From NCBI GenBank assembly GCA_031390755.1, contig JANMTS010000041.1, positions 22,486 to 86,485 of the forward strand: 64,000 nt of DNA. The letters run 5' to 3'. The DNA is from DATMER01 sp031390755. Its GTDB lineage: Bacteria; Acidobacteriota; Thermoanaerobaculia; Multivoradales; UBA5704. Every line of letters starts with the position of its first letter. Position 1 is the stretch's first letter. Made by a program: the position numbers and the translations under genes. The notes under the pieces were generated by a model that saw only the letters and a program-made list of their open reading frames with translations, made no database searches and was not told where the DNA came from. This document shows, piece after piece, positions 18,464-26,026 of this stretch.

Positions 18464-18590
18464 AGTCCGGCCGGCGGTTCTCTCTCAAACGCCGAAGCGG
18501 GTTGCAGGCAGGTGGGATTGAATGAAACGGATGCTACAATCATTCGAGCATCTGTTGCATATTCGCCAGACAGCTCTCTCGGAGGACGAG

Positions 18591-19076
18591 ATGACAATGA
18601 CGCTCCTGATCGTGATCCTCGGTGCCGTGATGACCACGCCGGTACCGAAGCCTACCGGCACCGTCCTGTTCGTCTGCGAGCACGGCTCTGCCAAGAGCGT
18701 CGTTGCCGCAGCCCACTTCAACCGGATCGCAGCAGCTCGCGGGCTTCCCTTCCGTGCCATCTCGCGAGGAACGGTGCCGGACCCCGAAATGGCTCCTGCG
18801 GCGGTCGAAGGCCTGCTCCGAGACGGGCTGAAGCCGGACGATCCGGCACCGGCGAAGCTTGATCAAGCGCACTTGGACGCTGCCGTCCGAGTCGTCACCT
18901 TCTGCCCTCTGCCGCCAGGGCTCCAGGTCAAGCCACCTGTCGAACAGTGGGAGGTGCCCCCTGTGAGCACCGAGTACGCTGCCTCGCGAGAAGCCATGCT
19001 CCTGCGGATCGAGCGGCTCCTGCTGGAGCTGACCAGAAGCCAGGAAGGAGGCCCGCATGAAGTGGATCGCCCGTGA
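18591..19076 (+). CDS. Low-molecular-weight tyrosine phosphatase / ArsC-fold protein with altered P-loop
   Basis: 161-aa protein with the fold of low-molecular-weight protein tyrosine phosphatases and thioredoxin-type arsenate reductases. The phosphate loop reads VLFVCEHGSAKS: the catalytic Cys is present but the invariant Arg of C-x5-R-S is Lys. The later region that normally holds the Asp-Pro general acid reads EQWEVPPVS and lacks the Asp. Activity as phosphatase or arsenate reductase is therefore doubtful; the family seems to have kept a binding pocket. A short hydrophobic N-terminus (TMTLLIVILGAVM) could be a signal or anchor. I chose ATG 18591 because GGAGG lies 5 nt upstream; an upstream ATG at 18522 has no ribosome site. 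Confidence 0.7.
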   Translation: MTMTLLIVILGAVMTTPVPKPTGTVLFVCEHGSAKSVVAAAHFNRIAAARGLPFRAISRGTVPDPEMAPAAVEGLLRDGLKPDDPAPAKLDQAHLDAAVRVVTFCPLPPGLQVKPPVEQWEVPPVSTEYAASREAMLLRIERLLLELTRSQEGGPHEVDRP

Positions 19077-19121
19077 GCGCGTCGAGGTGGACCGCCGGGA
19101 GGGCAGCCGGCGGAAGAGCCG

Positions 19122-20132
19122 TTATCTCTGCTTTCGGGCCTTGCGGGCGCGACGCACCGGCCGGTCCGCGGCAAGCTGGCCGGCCGGCACCTCGCGCGCG
19201 CTGGAAAGAGTGCCGTACAACCCCTCGAACAGGGAAGTGCCGAGCCTTTCGATCTCGTAATCCGGGAGGTTCAACGTCGACCAGCCGGCAAGAATGCTGT
19301 CCACCCCGGCGATCTCGGGGCGTGCCGAGCGGCCGTCGCGCAGATCGATCTCGTGAACGATCTCCGCTAAGGCCGCGAGGCCGGAGTCCTTCAATCCAAA
19401 GGCTGTCAGCATGGTTTCGAAGCTGCACCGGTTGCCGGCATGGCCGAAGTCGGCCCGGCGCATGTCGAAAGAGACTTCGCCGGGCTCGGGAGCATCGGCA
19501 TAGCGGATCTCGGCCTCGGGATCGATGAAGCGGCGAATGAGCCAGGCGCAGGCGAGGCGGTCCACATGCGGGCGAGGCCGGGTCACCCATCGCCGGCCGC
19601 GGTAACCCTCGCGGGAGGCCGCCGGGATCTCCCCTGCGGCCGGATCGCGGCGCACCAGGGCCTCTTCGAGCCGCGCCAGCGCTGCCGAGGCCGCCGGCCC
19701 CTCGGCAGCCTGAAAGAAGTCGAGCCTGAAGACTTCGGCGAACCGGCGGTGCAAGCGCTTCCAGCGGTCGCGAAAGCCATCCTCGGCTACGGGACCGTGC
19801 TCCCCGCCTTGGAAGGCTGACAGAACCTCGTCCGCTTCGGCCGCGAGCTTCCGGTAGTCCTCGTCCCGAGCGCTCCTGAAGAGCTCAACCAAGCGCCCTT
19901 CCGCGGCACCCTGAAGCGCCTCGATCCGCAGCACCAGCGCCTCTCCGCCTTCGTCCTCGATCTCTTTCGCGAGCCAGTCGAAGGCTTCCGCATTGGCCTC
20001 GGTAGCCGGCAGAAGGTAGAGCGATCCGGCCGGCGAAATCGCCCCAAGCTGGCGAAGCCGCCGCCAGACAGCCACTCTCTGGCTCGAAGAGGAGTTGGCG
20101 ACCAGCGTCGAGGCGAATCCCACCCATTTCAC
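19122..20132 (-). CDS. chrB: Chromate resistance protein ChrB
   Basis: 336-aa ChrB-family protein, a chromate-responsive regulator or accessory factor for the ChrA pump. The N-terminal half has the ChrB block with SSQRVAVWRRLRQLGA and LYLLPATEANAEAFDWL; the C-terminal half has the ChrB_C signature WVTRPRPHVDRLACAWLIRRF and a later CSFETMLTAFGLKD block. The GTG at 20132 (VKWVGFAST) is the best start: it matches where the family begins and no in-frame ATG lies nearby; an open frame extends further upstream but crosses the promoter region. Divergent from chrA across a very short gap with an inverted repeat at 20141-20156, fitting ChrB-type control of the pair. Confidence 0.88.
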   Translation of the reverse strand: MKWVGFASTLVANSSSSQRVAVWRRLRQLGAISPAGSLYLLPATEANAEAFDWLAKEIEDEGGEALVLRIEALQGAAEGRLVELFRSARDEDYRKLAAEADEVLSAFQGGEHGPVAEDGFRDRWKRLHRRFAEVFRLDFFQAAEGPAASAALARLEEALVRRDPAAGEIPAASREGYRGRRWVTRPRPHVDRLACAWLIRRFIDPEAEIRYADAPEPGEVSFDMRRADFGHAGNRCSFETMLTAFGLKDSGLAALAEIVHEIDLRDGRSARPEIAGVDSILAGWSTLNLPDYEIERLGTSLFEGLYGTLSSAREVPAGQLAADRPVRRARKARKQR

Positions 20133-20140
20133 GGCCCCAT

Positions 20141-20156
20141 TGTAACAGGTGCTACA
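20141..20156. promoter_or_regulatory. Candidate operator (TGTA-N8-TACA) between chrB and chrA
   Basis: TGTAACAGGTGCTACA is a perfect TGTA/TACA dyad with an 8-base spacer. It lies in the divergent chrB-chrA gap, 9 bp upstream of the chrB start codon and overlapping the upstream GTG of chrA. Position suggests a repressor site, perhaps for ChrB itself. Function is inferred. Confidence 0.4.
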
Positions 20157-21588
20157 CTGCGACCGATCGACTGTTGCGCCTGGGAGGTTCATCCTGCAAA
20201 CTCCGTCCCCCGCTCAACTTCCCGACACCTCGACGGATTCTCCGATCTCCTTCCGGGAGGCTCTACGGGTCTGGACGCTGATCGCCCTCCAGAGCTTCGG
20301 CGGACCGGCGGGCCAGATCTCGGTCATGCACCGCATCCTCGTGGATGAAAGGCGGTGGGTGAGCGAGGGCCGCTTCCTCCACGCCCTCAACTACTGCATG
20401 CTGCTGCCCGGTCCCGAAGCCCAGCAGCTCGCCATCTACATCGGCTGGCTCCTTCACCGGACCCCCGGCGGCCTCGCCGCGGGCATCCTGTTCGTGATCC
20501 CCGGGTTTCTTTCCATCCTGGCCCTCTCGATACTCTATGCCGGATACCAGCACACGGCGTTCGTCGCCGCGCTGTTCTTCGGGCTGAAGCCAGCGGTGCT
20601 GGCGATCGTCGTCGAGGCCGTCTTCCGCATCGGCCGGCGGGCGCTCAAAACCAACTTCCTCCTGGCGATGGCTGGCGCGGCCTTCATCGGGATCTTCTTT
20701 CTGGACATCCCGTTTCCGGTGATCGTCGCCTCCGCGGGGCTCATCGGCTGGCTCGGCGGGCGCTGGCTGCCCGAGCAGTTCCCCGCATCCCAGCCGCCCG
20801 CGCCCGCCAACTCCCAGGAGGCCCTGAACGTGCCGGTGGTGGATGCCCAGGCGCACCGCGTCCGGCCCTCCCTGGGGCGCTCGGTCCGCGTCCTCGCGAT
20901 CGGCTTGACGCTTTGGCTTGTCCCTTTGCTCGTGCTGACGGCCGTCTTCGGCCGGGAGAACGTCCTGGTGCAGCAAGGGGTCTTCTTCAGCAAGGCGGCG
21001 GTGGTCACCTTCGGCGGCGCCTACGCGGTGCTCGCCTACGTCGGCCAGCAGGCGGTGGAGACCTATGGGTGGCTTCGGCCAGGCGAGATGCTGGACGGCC
21101 TGGGCATGGCCGAGACCACCCCGGGGCCGCTCATCATGGTGCTCCAGTTCGTCGGCTTCATGGGAGCCTACCGTCTGTTTGACGGGCTCGATCCGATGAT
21201 GGCCGGAGTCCTGGGCTCGATCGTGACGACCTGGGTCACGTTCGTCCCATGCTTCCTCTGGATCTTTCTGGGTGCCCCTTACGTCGAGCTTCTGCGCGGC
21301 AACCGCTCGCTGAGCACCGCCCTTACCGGCATCACGGCGGCCGTCGTGGGAGTCGTTTTGAATCTTGGCGTCTGGTTCTCCCTCCATACCGTCTTCGGCG
21401 AGGTGAACGAAGTCCGCCAGTCGGGCGTTCGCCTGCTGGTGCCTGTCTGGAGCACCCTCAACCCGGCGGCCCTGGTGATCGCGGCCTTTGCCTTCCTTGC
21501 CCTGTTCCGGTGGAAGATCGGCATGCTGAAGACCCTCGCCGCAAGCGCCGCGGCGGGGATGCTCTGGTTCCTGGGTACGGTCCCGGTC
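20149..21588 (+). CDS. chrA: Chromate efflux transporter ChrA, open frame without its own stop codon
   Basis: Inner membrane chromate exporter of the CHR family. It has both CHR halves: SFREALRVWTLIALQSFGGP with the downstream LLPGPEAQQLAIYIGWLLH motif, and a second set with VTFGGAYAVLAYVGQQ and GLGMAETTPGPLIMVLQFVG. About 480 residues are recognisable, ending at FRWKIGMLKTLA and a final hydrophobic stretch, where a ChrA normally stops. Here no stop follows: the frame stays open to 23175 (1008 codons), running antisense through the whole phosphodiesterase gene. I give the recognisable part only. The upstream GTG at 20149 has no ribosome site; an in-frame CTG at 20194 sits 6 nt after GGGAGG (20182-20187) and may be the true start. 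Confidence 0.8.
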
Positions 21589-23115
21589 TCAGTTCACGTA
21601 CCCGAGAGACCGCAGCCGGCGCGACAGCTCGGGATCCTCGACCGGCGTCTCGGTGCCCATCGGCCTCTTCAAGGGCCGGGCACGGACGGTCCGCGGCGGA
21701 TGTCTCCGCAGAAACTCAGGGTCCAGGATCTCCGTCGCCAGACGTCCTTCCAGGTCGTCCGGGATCGGCTGGCCGGCGAGGTAGAAGAGAAGCGGCGCGA
21801 TGTCGAGCACGTGGAGCCGGCTCCTCTCCTCCCGATGGCGGATGGGGCCGCCGGCCGCAAGAAAGAACGCCGTGGGATGGTGAGCGCCCGTGAACTCCTC
21901 AATGTGGGCAAGCGCACCGCAAGGCACCGCGCCGCCCATCGTCTTGATCGCCTCCTGGGGGCAGACGCGTTCAAGAAGCTCCCGGTTCGGCAGGGCCAGG
22001 ACGAAGCCGAAGGCGGACGGCGTGCGTTCCACGAGCTCCGTGAAGGTCTTCGACAGGCTCCCGGAGCTCCCGGAGCTCCCGGAGAATGCCGCGCCGCCGG
22101 GTCCGTTTCGAGCCGTCTCCACCTGGAACAGCGGAGCGCCCGCGGAGTCCGTCGCCGAGGCGAACAGCTTCTGCAGCCTGGTGAGCACCGCTTCGGCGTC
22201 TGGGCCGGGATCGATGCGGAGGATGACGTTCTGCCAATCGTTGACCACGAGGAACCGATCCCGCTCCGGATCGAGTCCGGCCAGCGGCAGCCAGCGACTC
22301 AGATGGAACGACCAGCGCCGCCGCACCTCGGGCGCGGCCTGGAAGCCGTGGTCCGACGCGAAGATCACCGCCGTCTCCGGCCCCAGGGTTTCGAGGATCT
22401 CTCCCATGGCCACATCCATGCCCAGCGCAGTGTCGCGGACGGCGGAGCGCTGGCGCACGTCGGCCGGCTTCCAGAAGCGGTGGGAGATGAGGTCGAACGA
22501 ATAGAAGGTCACCGCGCCCACGTCGAGCGAGAACGCCTGCACGAGGCGGTTCCAGCGAGGCGGTTTTTCATTCAGCTCCCGCTGGGCGTTGGCGATGGCC
22601 GAGCCCGCGGTGGCGAGCCGCGCGACCGAGTAGGCGTACGGCGTGACCCCTGCCCGGGAGAAGGCGTCGGGAGGCGTGACCGCGTCGTCGAGCCGGGTCC
22701 AGCCGGGGATCACGAAGCCGCGATCCAGCCTCCGCGGCGGCCAGGTAATCAGGTAGTCGTAGAGCCCCACGCGAACGCCCTGCTCCGCCAGCCTCTCCCA
22801 CACCGTGGGCACGCGGATGAAGTCCGAAGTGGCATAGAAGTTGGTGACGCCGTGAGCCTCGGGCCGCCGACCGGTCGCGATCGTGGTCCAGTTCGTGGGG
22901 GAGTCGACCGGCTCGACCGTGCCGAGCTCAGCCGTGACGCCGCGCCGCCGCACCCCGTCGAGATGGGGGAGGACGCCTTCCTCGAAGAGCGGATCGAGGA
23001 CGTCCCACGAGGCGCCGTCGAGCCCGATCAGGACGACCTTGGGATGCGGGGCTTCCACCCGGGAGCAGCCGCAAACGGCCAGGAGCAACAACACGGCGAT
23101 TCTACGGATTGGCAT
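21589..23115 (-). CDS. Alkaline-phosphatase-superfamily phosphodiesterase, lipoprotein
   Basis: 508-aa member of the type I phosphodiesterase / nucleotide pyrophosphatase branch of the alkaline phosphatase superfamily. Residues 1-17 form a lipoprotein signal (LLLLAVCGC), so the enzyme is probably anchored in the periplasm. Motifs: metal-binding VLIGLDGASWDV, the region with the nucleophile Thr in SPTNWTTIATGRRPEAHG, and the second metal site FASDHGFQ. Substrate is unknown. A Ser-Gly run (SGSSGSSGS) comes from a 9-bp tandem repeat at 22057-22083. A 30-bp dispersed repeat is embedded in the coding sequence at 21909-21938. ATG at 23115 is chosen because the lipoprotein signal starts there; the frame is open beyond it. 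Convergent with chrA, whose stop-less frame crosses the entire gene. Confidence 0.85.
   Translation of the reverse strand: MPIRRIAVLLLLAVCGCSRVEAPHPKVVLIGLDGASWDVLDPLFEEGVLPHLDGVRRRGVTAELGTVEPVDSPTNWTTIATGRRPEAHGVTNFYATSDFIRVPTVWERLAEQGVRVGLYDYLITWPPRRLDRGFVIPGWTRLDDAVTPPDAFSRAGVTPYAYSVARLATAGSAIANAQRELNEKPPRWNRLVQAFSLDVGAVTFYSFDLISHRFWKPADVRQRSAVRDTALGMDVAMGEILETLGPETAVIFASDHGFQAAPEVRRRWSFHLSRWLPLAGLDPERDRFLVVNDWQNVILRIDPGPDAEAVLTRLQKLFASATDSAGAPLFQVETARNGPGGAAFSGSSGSSGSLSKTFTELVERTPSAFGFVLALPNRELLERVCPQEAIKTMGGAVPCGALAHIEEFTGAHHPTAFFLAAGGPIRHREERSRLHVLDIAPLLFYLAGQPIPDDLEGRLATEILDPEFLRRHPPRTVRARPLKRPMGTETPVEDPELSRRLRSLGYVN
21909..21938. repeat. 30-bp dispersed repeat, copy inside the phosphodiesterase gene
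   Basis: Identical over 30 bp to 18434-18463. Here it is translated (GGAVPCGAL on the minus strand), between recognisable parts of the enzyme, so it either inserted in frame or arose from the coding sequence. Confidence 0.7.
22057..22083. repeat. 9-bp tandem repeat, three units
   Basis: Three perfect copies of gctcccgga, encoding the Ser/Gly run in the phosphodiesterase. The unit keeps the reading frame. Confidence 0.85.
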
Positions 23116-23202
23116 GGCCAGCGCAGGATATCCGACGCCGCCAGGTACAGGCCGGGTATAGGATTCCAACCCTGAACGCAGGTCAACCCCGGAGAGTTCT
23201 CC

Positions 23203-23769
23203 ATGCCGCACATCAAGCTGCCCGACAACGTCCCCGGCATCGTCGCCCCGATGATGGCCTACCCCGAGACCGAGAAGCACCTGAACGGCCTCGCCGAGGT
23301 GCTCCTGCGAGGAGAGTCTTCGCTCACCCCCGCCGAGCGCGAAACGATCGCCGCCTACGTCTCCAACGGCAACGAGTGCTTCTTCTGCACGAACGCCCAC
23401 GCCGCCGTAGCCCGGGTGCACTACGGCGAGGAGGGAGCCGGGGTCGTGGATCAGGTGCTGGGAGACGTGGCCACCGCCCCCGTGAGCCCCAAGATGAGAG
23501 CCCTGCTGGCGATCGCCGACAAGGTGAGGAAGGACGGCCGCTCGGTGACCACCGAGGACGTGGAGAAGGCGAGAGCCGCAGGAGCCGACGACCGGGCCCT
23601 CCACGACACCGTCCTGATCGCCGCCGCCTTCTGCATGTTCAACCGCTACGTCGACGGCCTCGCCACCTGGGCGCCGAAGGACATGGAGCTGTACAAGGGG
23701 ATCGGGCAGATGCTGGCCACAGCGGGGTATGCCAGGAGCATCCAGGCGGTGCAGGAGATGGACGCCTGA
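23203..23769 (+). CDS. Carboxymuconolactone decarboxylase / AhpD-like peroxidase-related protein
   Basis: 188-aa all-helical protein of the AhpD/carboxymuconolactone decarboxylase superfamily, peroxidase-related branch. The redox motif E-C-x-x-C-x3-H is present as ECFFCTNAH (Cys59, Cys62, His66), expected to act as a thiol peroxidase or reductase centre. The second half (ALLAIADKVRKDGRSVTTEDV, then DTVLIAAAFCMFNRYVDGL) matches the family. ATG at 23203. It stands alone between the phosphodiesterase and the tRNA gene; no linked redox partner is seen. Confidence 0.88.
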   Translation: MPHIKLPDNVPGIVAPMMAYPETEKHLNGLAEVLLRGESSLTPAERETIAAYVSNGNECFFCTNAHAAVARVHYGEEGAGVVDQVLGDVATAPVSPKMRALLAIADKVRKDGRSVTTEDVEKARAAGADDRALHDTVLIAAAFCMFNRYVDGLATWAPKDMELYKGIGQMLATAGYARSIQAVQEMDA

Positions 23770-23798
23770 GTGTCCCCCCTGACCGCCCAAGAAAGGTG

Positions 23799-23827
23799 TT
23801 GCGCCAGGAGAGGGACTGCCTTACAAT
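23799..23827 (+). promoter_or_regulatory. Sigma-70-type promoter of the tRNA-Thr gene
   Basis: TTGCGC (23799-23804) and TACAAT (23822-23827) with a 17-bp spacer, about 40 bp upstream of the mature tRNA. Spacing is ideal and both boxes are close to consensus. Confidence 0.65.
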
Positions 23828-23868
23828 GCCCCCCGCTTCGGGGCGCAAGCCTCTAGGTTCCCTCCCAA

Positions 23869-23943
23869 GCCGACGTAGCTCAGTGGTAGAGCAGCTGATT
23901 CGTAATCAGCAGGTCCCCGGTTCAAATCCGGGCGTCGGCTCCA
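23869..23943 (+). tRNA. tRNA-Thr (anticodon CGT)
   Basis: Cloverleaf is clear. The acceptor stem GCCGACG pairs with CGTCGGC and has T as the discriminator base. The D-arm is GCTC-AGTGGTAGA-GAGC-like, the anticodon stem CTGAT/ATCAG encloses the loop TTCGTAA with anticodon CGT, and the T-arm CCCGG-TTCAAAT-CCGGG is standard. The 3' CCA is encoded. A markedly lower-GC stretch begins immediately downstream, as often seen where elements integrate at tRNA genes. Confidence 0.95.
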
Positions 23944-24002
23944 GATGCCTAGCTAGTTCGCCTAAATCCAACGGAATGTAGTTGTGCTCGGTCTGGATCT
24001 CA

Positions 24003-25394
24003 TTACCAGCGTACCCGCCACATACCTCCTCCCGTGCAAGTGCCACAGTGCTGGAGTACCTGCCAATCGGTGCGCCCTTTCTCCAACTTGGCTATCCCTT
24101 TCTTGGCCTTATCGGCAGCATGTGCGTTCTGCCATCTATTATGACTACAATCGCTCACTCGAACCATGAGGTCATGATTAGGAGCGGAGAACTTCTTCTT
24201 GTAATACCTAATTTCGTCGTAGGCTGGCGCTGAATCTTCGTCAGTCTCTGCTCCTGGGTCGGGCGCGATTTCGTCGGTATCGGGCATTTGCTGCGTCGTT
24301 GCCCCCCTAGCTGCCCGCAAATGTGACAGTAGGGCTGTGCGTTCGCTCTCGAGCCTCGCTACGCTGATCTGGAGTTCATCAACTCTGATTGTGAGATCCG
24401 TATTGGTGGCTAATAGTTGGTCATTGTTCTTTGCGTACATCTCGGCCAAATCAGCATAGTCCTGCACCGATGTAGCTCGGTCCTTAAACTCAGCGAATGC
24501 TCTTCGGCTGGCGCTTCCGCGAATGTCGTCGATTTCTCGAGGCCGAACTACGCTTAGCGCGGCTGCGTGCATCACGATAGATCGTAGTTGTCTCCGAAAT
24601 CGATCACTGGTGACTTCGAGGTCAGTTCCTGCTGAAAGTAAGCGGGAAACAGTCCATAGAGGGTGCCGATGTGGATCTTCGGCGAATGAAAATCTCGGCC
24701 AATATAGTCGTACGGCTCCCGAGTGGCAGGAGAGGCTTGGTCCTAGGTAGTCTGTTAAAGCCCAGGTAGCGTCTGAGTCGAGCACAACTACATTTGCAAT
24801 GCCGGAAAGGTCGAAACTAAGAGTCTTATCCAGGTCGGGAATTGCTATTCCCTGATTCCCCTCAGAAATTACAATAAACGGTACAGTTCGGTCGGGATGT
24901 TTGATTTCCTCTGCGAGGCCTTCCCCCGCCTCGAAGCCTCTAAGCTGGCGAAGTCTCCGAAGTTCGGTAAAGCCGTGGTGCCATCGTACCGGGCTATGCA
25001 GAAACGTGCGAACAATCTTGGGACATTTTGGGTCAAAATCAAATGGGCTTACTTGGGTGACGTCGGAGCCAACCTCAAGCGTTATATAGACAGAGACCTT
25101 ATCACTCCCATTCGTGATGGACACCGCCGCCAAGAATCGACGACCCTCGTTTGTCACTTCTTGGAGGCGAGCCATCCACCACGTACGATTATGATCTGCC
25201 GCCTCTTCGATGGAGAATGTGGCTTGGCTCCCGTCCTCAGCATGATAGGCCCCTGCAGGAGCAATTTCTGATGCGCCCTTCGACTGAAGCCAGCTTTCCA
25301 CGAGCTTTCTGAGTTTTAGTGCTTCTGAAGTTCGCGCCTCGGACCAACTCATTCCGTCGTAGCGTTCCATTAGGTACGCGGCAACCTTCTGCAT
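24003..25394 (-). CDS. Orphan hypothetical protein in a low-GC patch beside tRNA-Thr
   Basis: 463-aa protein I do not recognise. It has an N-terminal globular part with many acidic and aromatic residues, a middle region containing VPFIVISEGNQGIAIPDLD and VVVLDSDATWALTDYLG, a predicted coiled coil near 320-365 (DYADLAEMYAKNN to LESERTALLSHLRAA), an acidic linker, and a Cys/His/Trp-bearing C-terminus (SDCSHNRWQ, LQHCGTCTGGGMW). ATG 25394 is preceded by GGGGGAGAA. Base composition and codon use differ clearly from neighbours (A/T-ending codons are common), which with the adjacent tRNA suggests horizontal acquisition. A role in a mobile element or in defence is possible but only inferred from context. 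No integrase or partner gene is left nearby. Confidence 0.7.
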   Translation of the reverse strand: MQKVAAYLMERYDGMSWSEARTSEALKLRKLVESWLQSKGASEIAPAGAYHAEDGSQATFSIEEAADHNRTWWMARLQEVTNEGRRFLAAVSITNGSDKVSVYITLEVGSDVTQVSPFDFDPKCPKIVRTFLHSPVRWHHGFTELRRLRQLRGFEAGEGLAEEIKHPDRTVPFIVISEGNQGIAIPDLDKTLSFDLSGIANVVVLDSDATWALTDYLGPSLSCHSGAVRLYWPRFSFAEDPHRHPLWTVSRLLSAGTDLEVTSDRFRRQLRSIVMHAAALSVVRPREIDDIRGSASRRAFAEFKDRATSVQDYADLAEMYAKNNDQLLATNTDLTIRVDELQISVARLESERTALLSHLRAARGATTQQMPDTDEIAPDPGAETDEDSAPAYDEIRYYKKKFSAPNHDLMVRVSDCSHNRWQNAHAADKAKKGIAKLEKGRTDWQVLQHCGTCTGGGMWRVRW

Positions 25395-25468
25395 TTCTCC
25401 CCCTGTCTATTCAGTTTACGGGCAGGGAAGTTACATTTTGAACGCAGTGATATAGCTGCTCCATCGAT

Positions 25469-25829
25469 TCACATCATACCATTAGCTACTGCTTCCCTTT
25501 GGTGGTTTGATGCCAGCACTCGCTGTATATATAGTCGAATCGCGATAGAGCAAGCAGCATTGAGATGATGATCATCATGCTCGGCCATGAACCAGGCTAG
25601 ATCGATGACCCGAATCGGCTGGTTCAGGCGGGGATGGAGGCTGACTGGCCGATGTGCTCCTGGATCGACCAGGTGTCGCCCTCCCGGCGCATCAAGTCGA
25701 GGGGTAGATCGCGGACCTTGTCCTCGATCCTCGGAGCGGTTCTGCTGAGGCGCTCCACGGCGTACGGGAAGATCCCTACCGGGAGGTCAAAGTGGACAGT
25801 GCGGGCCGTCCGCGCCCCTTGTTTCGTTG
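25469..25829 (-). pseudogene. Decayed DinB-family protein, copy A (internal deletion)
   Basis: Minus-strand remnants of a DinB/DUF664-type four-helix protein. The upstream piece reads HFDLPVGIFPYAVERL, then DTWSIQEHIGQ, the usual N-terminal half with the first metal-ligand region. After GQ the frame runs out (SASIPA, stop). In a shifted frame the C-terminal piece follows at once: LHPRLNQPIRVIDLAWFM, then AEHDDHHL with the late His cluster of the family. The central third of the domain is missing, and no start codon is evident. An open 76-codon frame on the other strand (25634-25864) is just its shadow. Confidence 0.6.
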
Positions 25830-25869
25830 TACTACAAAACTGTAGCGCAACAGATTTGTTGTGACAAGG
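25817..25869. repeat. 53-bp imperfect palindrome
   Basis: Outer arms CCTTGT and ACAAGG enclose a nested dyad (GTTG...CAAC and CTACA-aaac-TGTAG). It separates the dinB remnant from the smc 3' fragment. On the minus strand it follows the smc fragment's stop codon by a few bases and may be an old terminator or part of a mobile-element end. Confidence 0.5.
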
Positions 25870-25870
25870 C

Positions 25871-25950
25871 TCCTACGCCGTCGCCCGCTGCAACTCGGGC
25901 TGGACCTTCTCCATCTGCACAGACACCAGCTTCGAGACCCCCTTCTCTTC
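25871..25950 (-). pseudogene. Duplicated smc 3' end, distal part (last codons and stop)
   Basis: On the minus strand this reads EEKGVSKLVSVQMEKVQ and on to RATA-stop, i.e. the C-terminus of SMC. It is about 95% identical to 29373-29452. IS66 separates it from its other half at 28413-28501. Taken together the copy is 161 bp long, with about six mismatches to the genuine smc end. Confidence 0.85.
25943..25950. repeat. Left 8-bp target-site duplication of the IS66 element
   Basis: TTCTCTTC directly before the left inverted repeat; the same 8 bases follow the right end at 28413-28420. IS66 elements make 8-bp duplications. Confidence 0.9.
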
Positions 25951-25974
25951 GTAACTCCTCGCCCTACCCCGTCT
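25951..25974 (+). repeat. IS66 left terminal inverted repeat
   Basis: Starts GTAACTCCTCGCCC and ends CCCCGTCT. It pairs with 28389-28412 over 24 bp with three mismatches. Confidence 0.88.
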
Positions 25975-26026
25975 GGTGAAGGCGTGGCCGCTGGTGCATC
26001 GTATTGCGTCGAAAGGAGAGCGCACG

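Noticed and set aside
18522..18590. Upstream ATG for the phosphatase-fold gene
   Set aside because: No ribosome site and it adds a segment without a sensible role; ATG 18591 has GGAGG at 5 nt.
25634..25864. 76-codon plus-strand frame
   Set aside because: Lies opposite the dinB remnant, which explains the sequence better; no ribosome site.
23869..25870. Search for attachment-site repeats of the tRNA-Thr 3' end flanking the low-GC patch
   Set aside because: No second copy of the tRNA 3' sequence was found, and there is no integrase, so an integrative element is not claimed.
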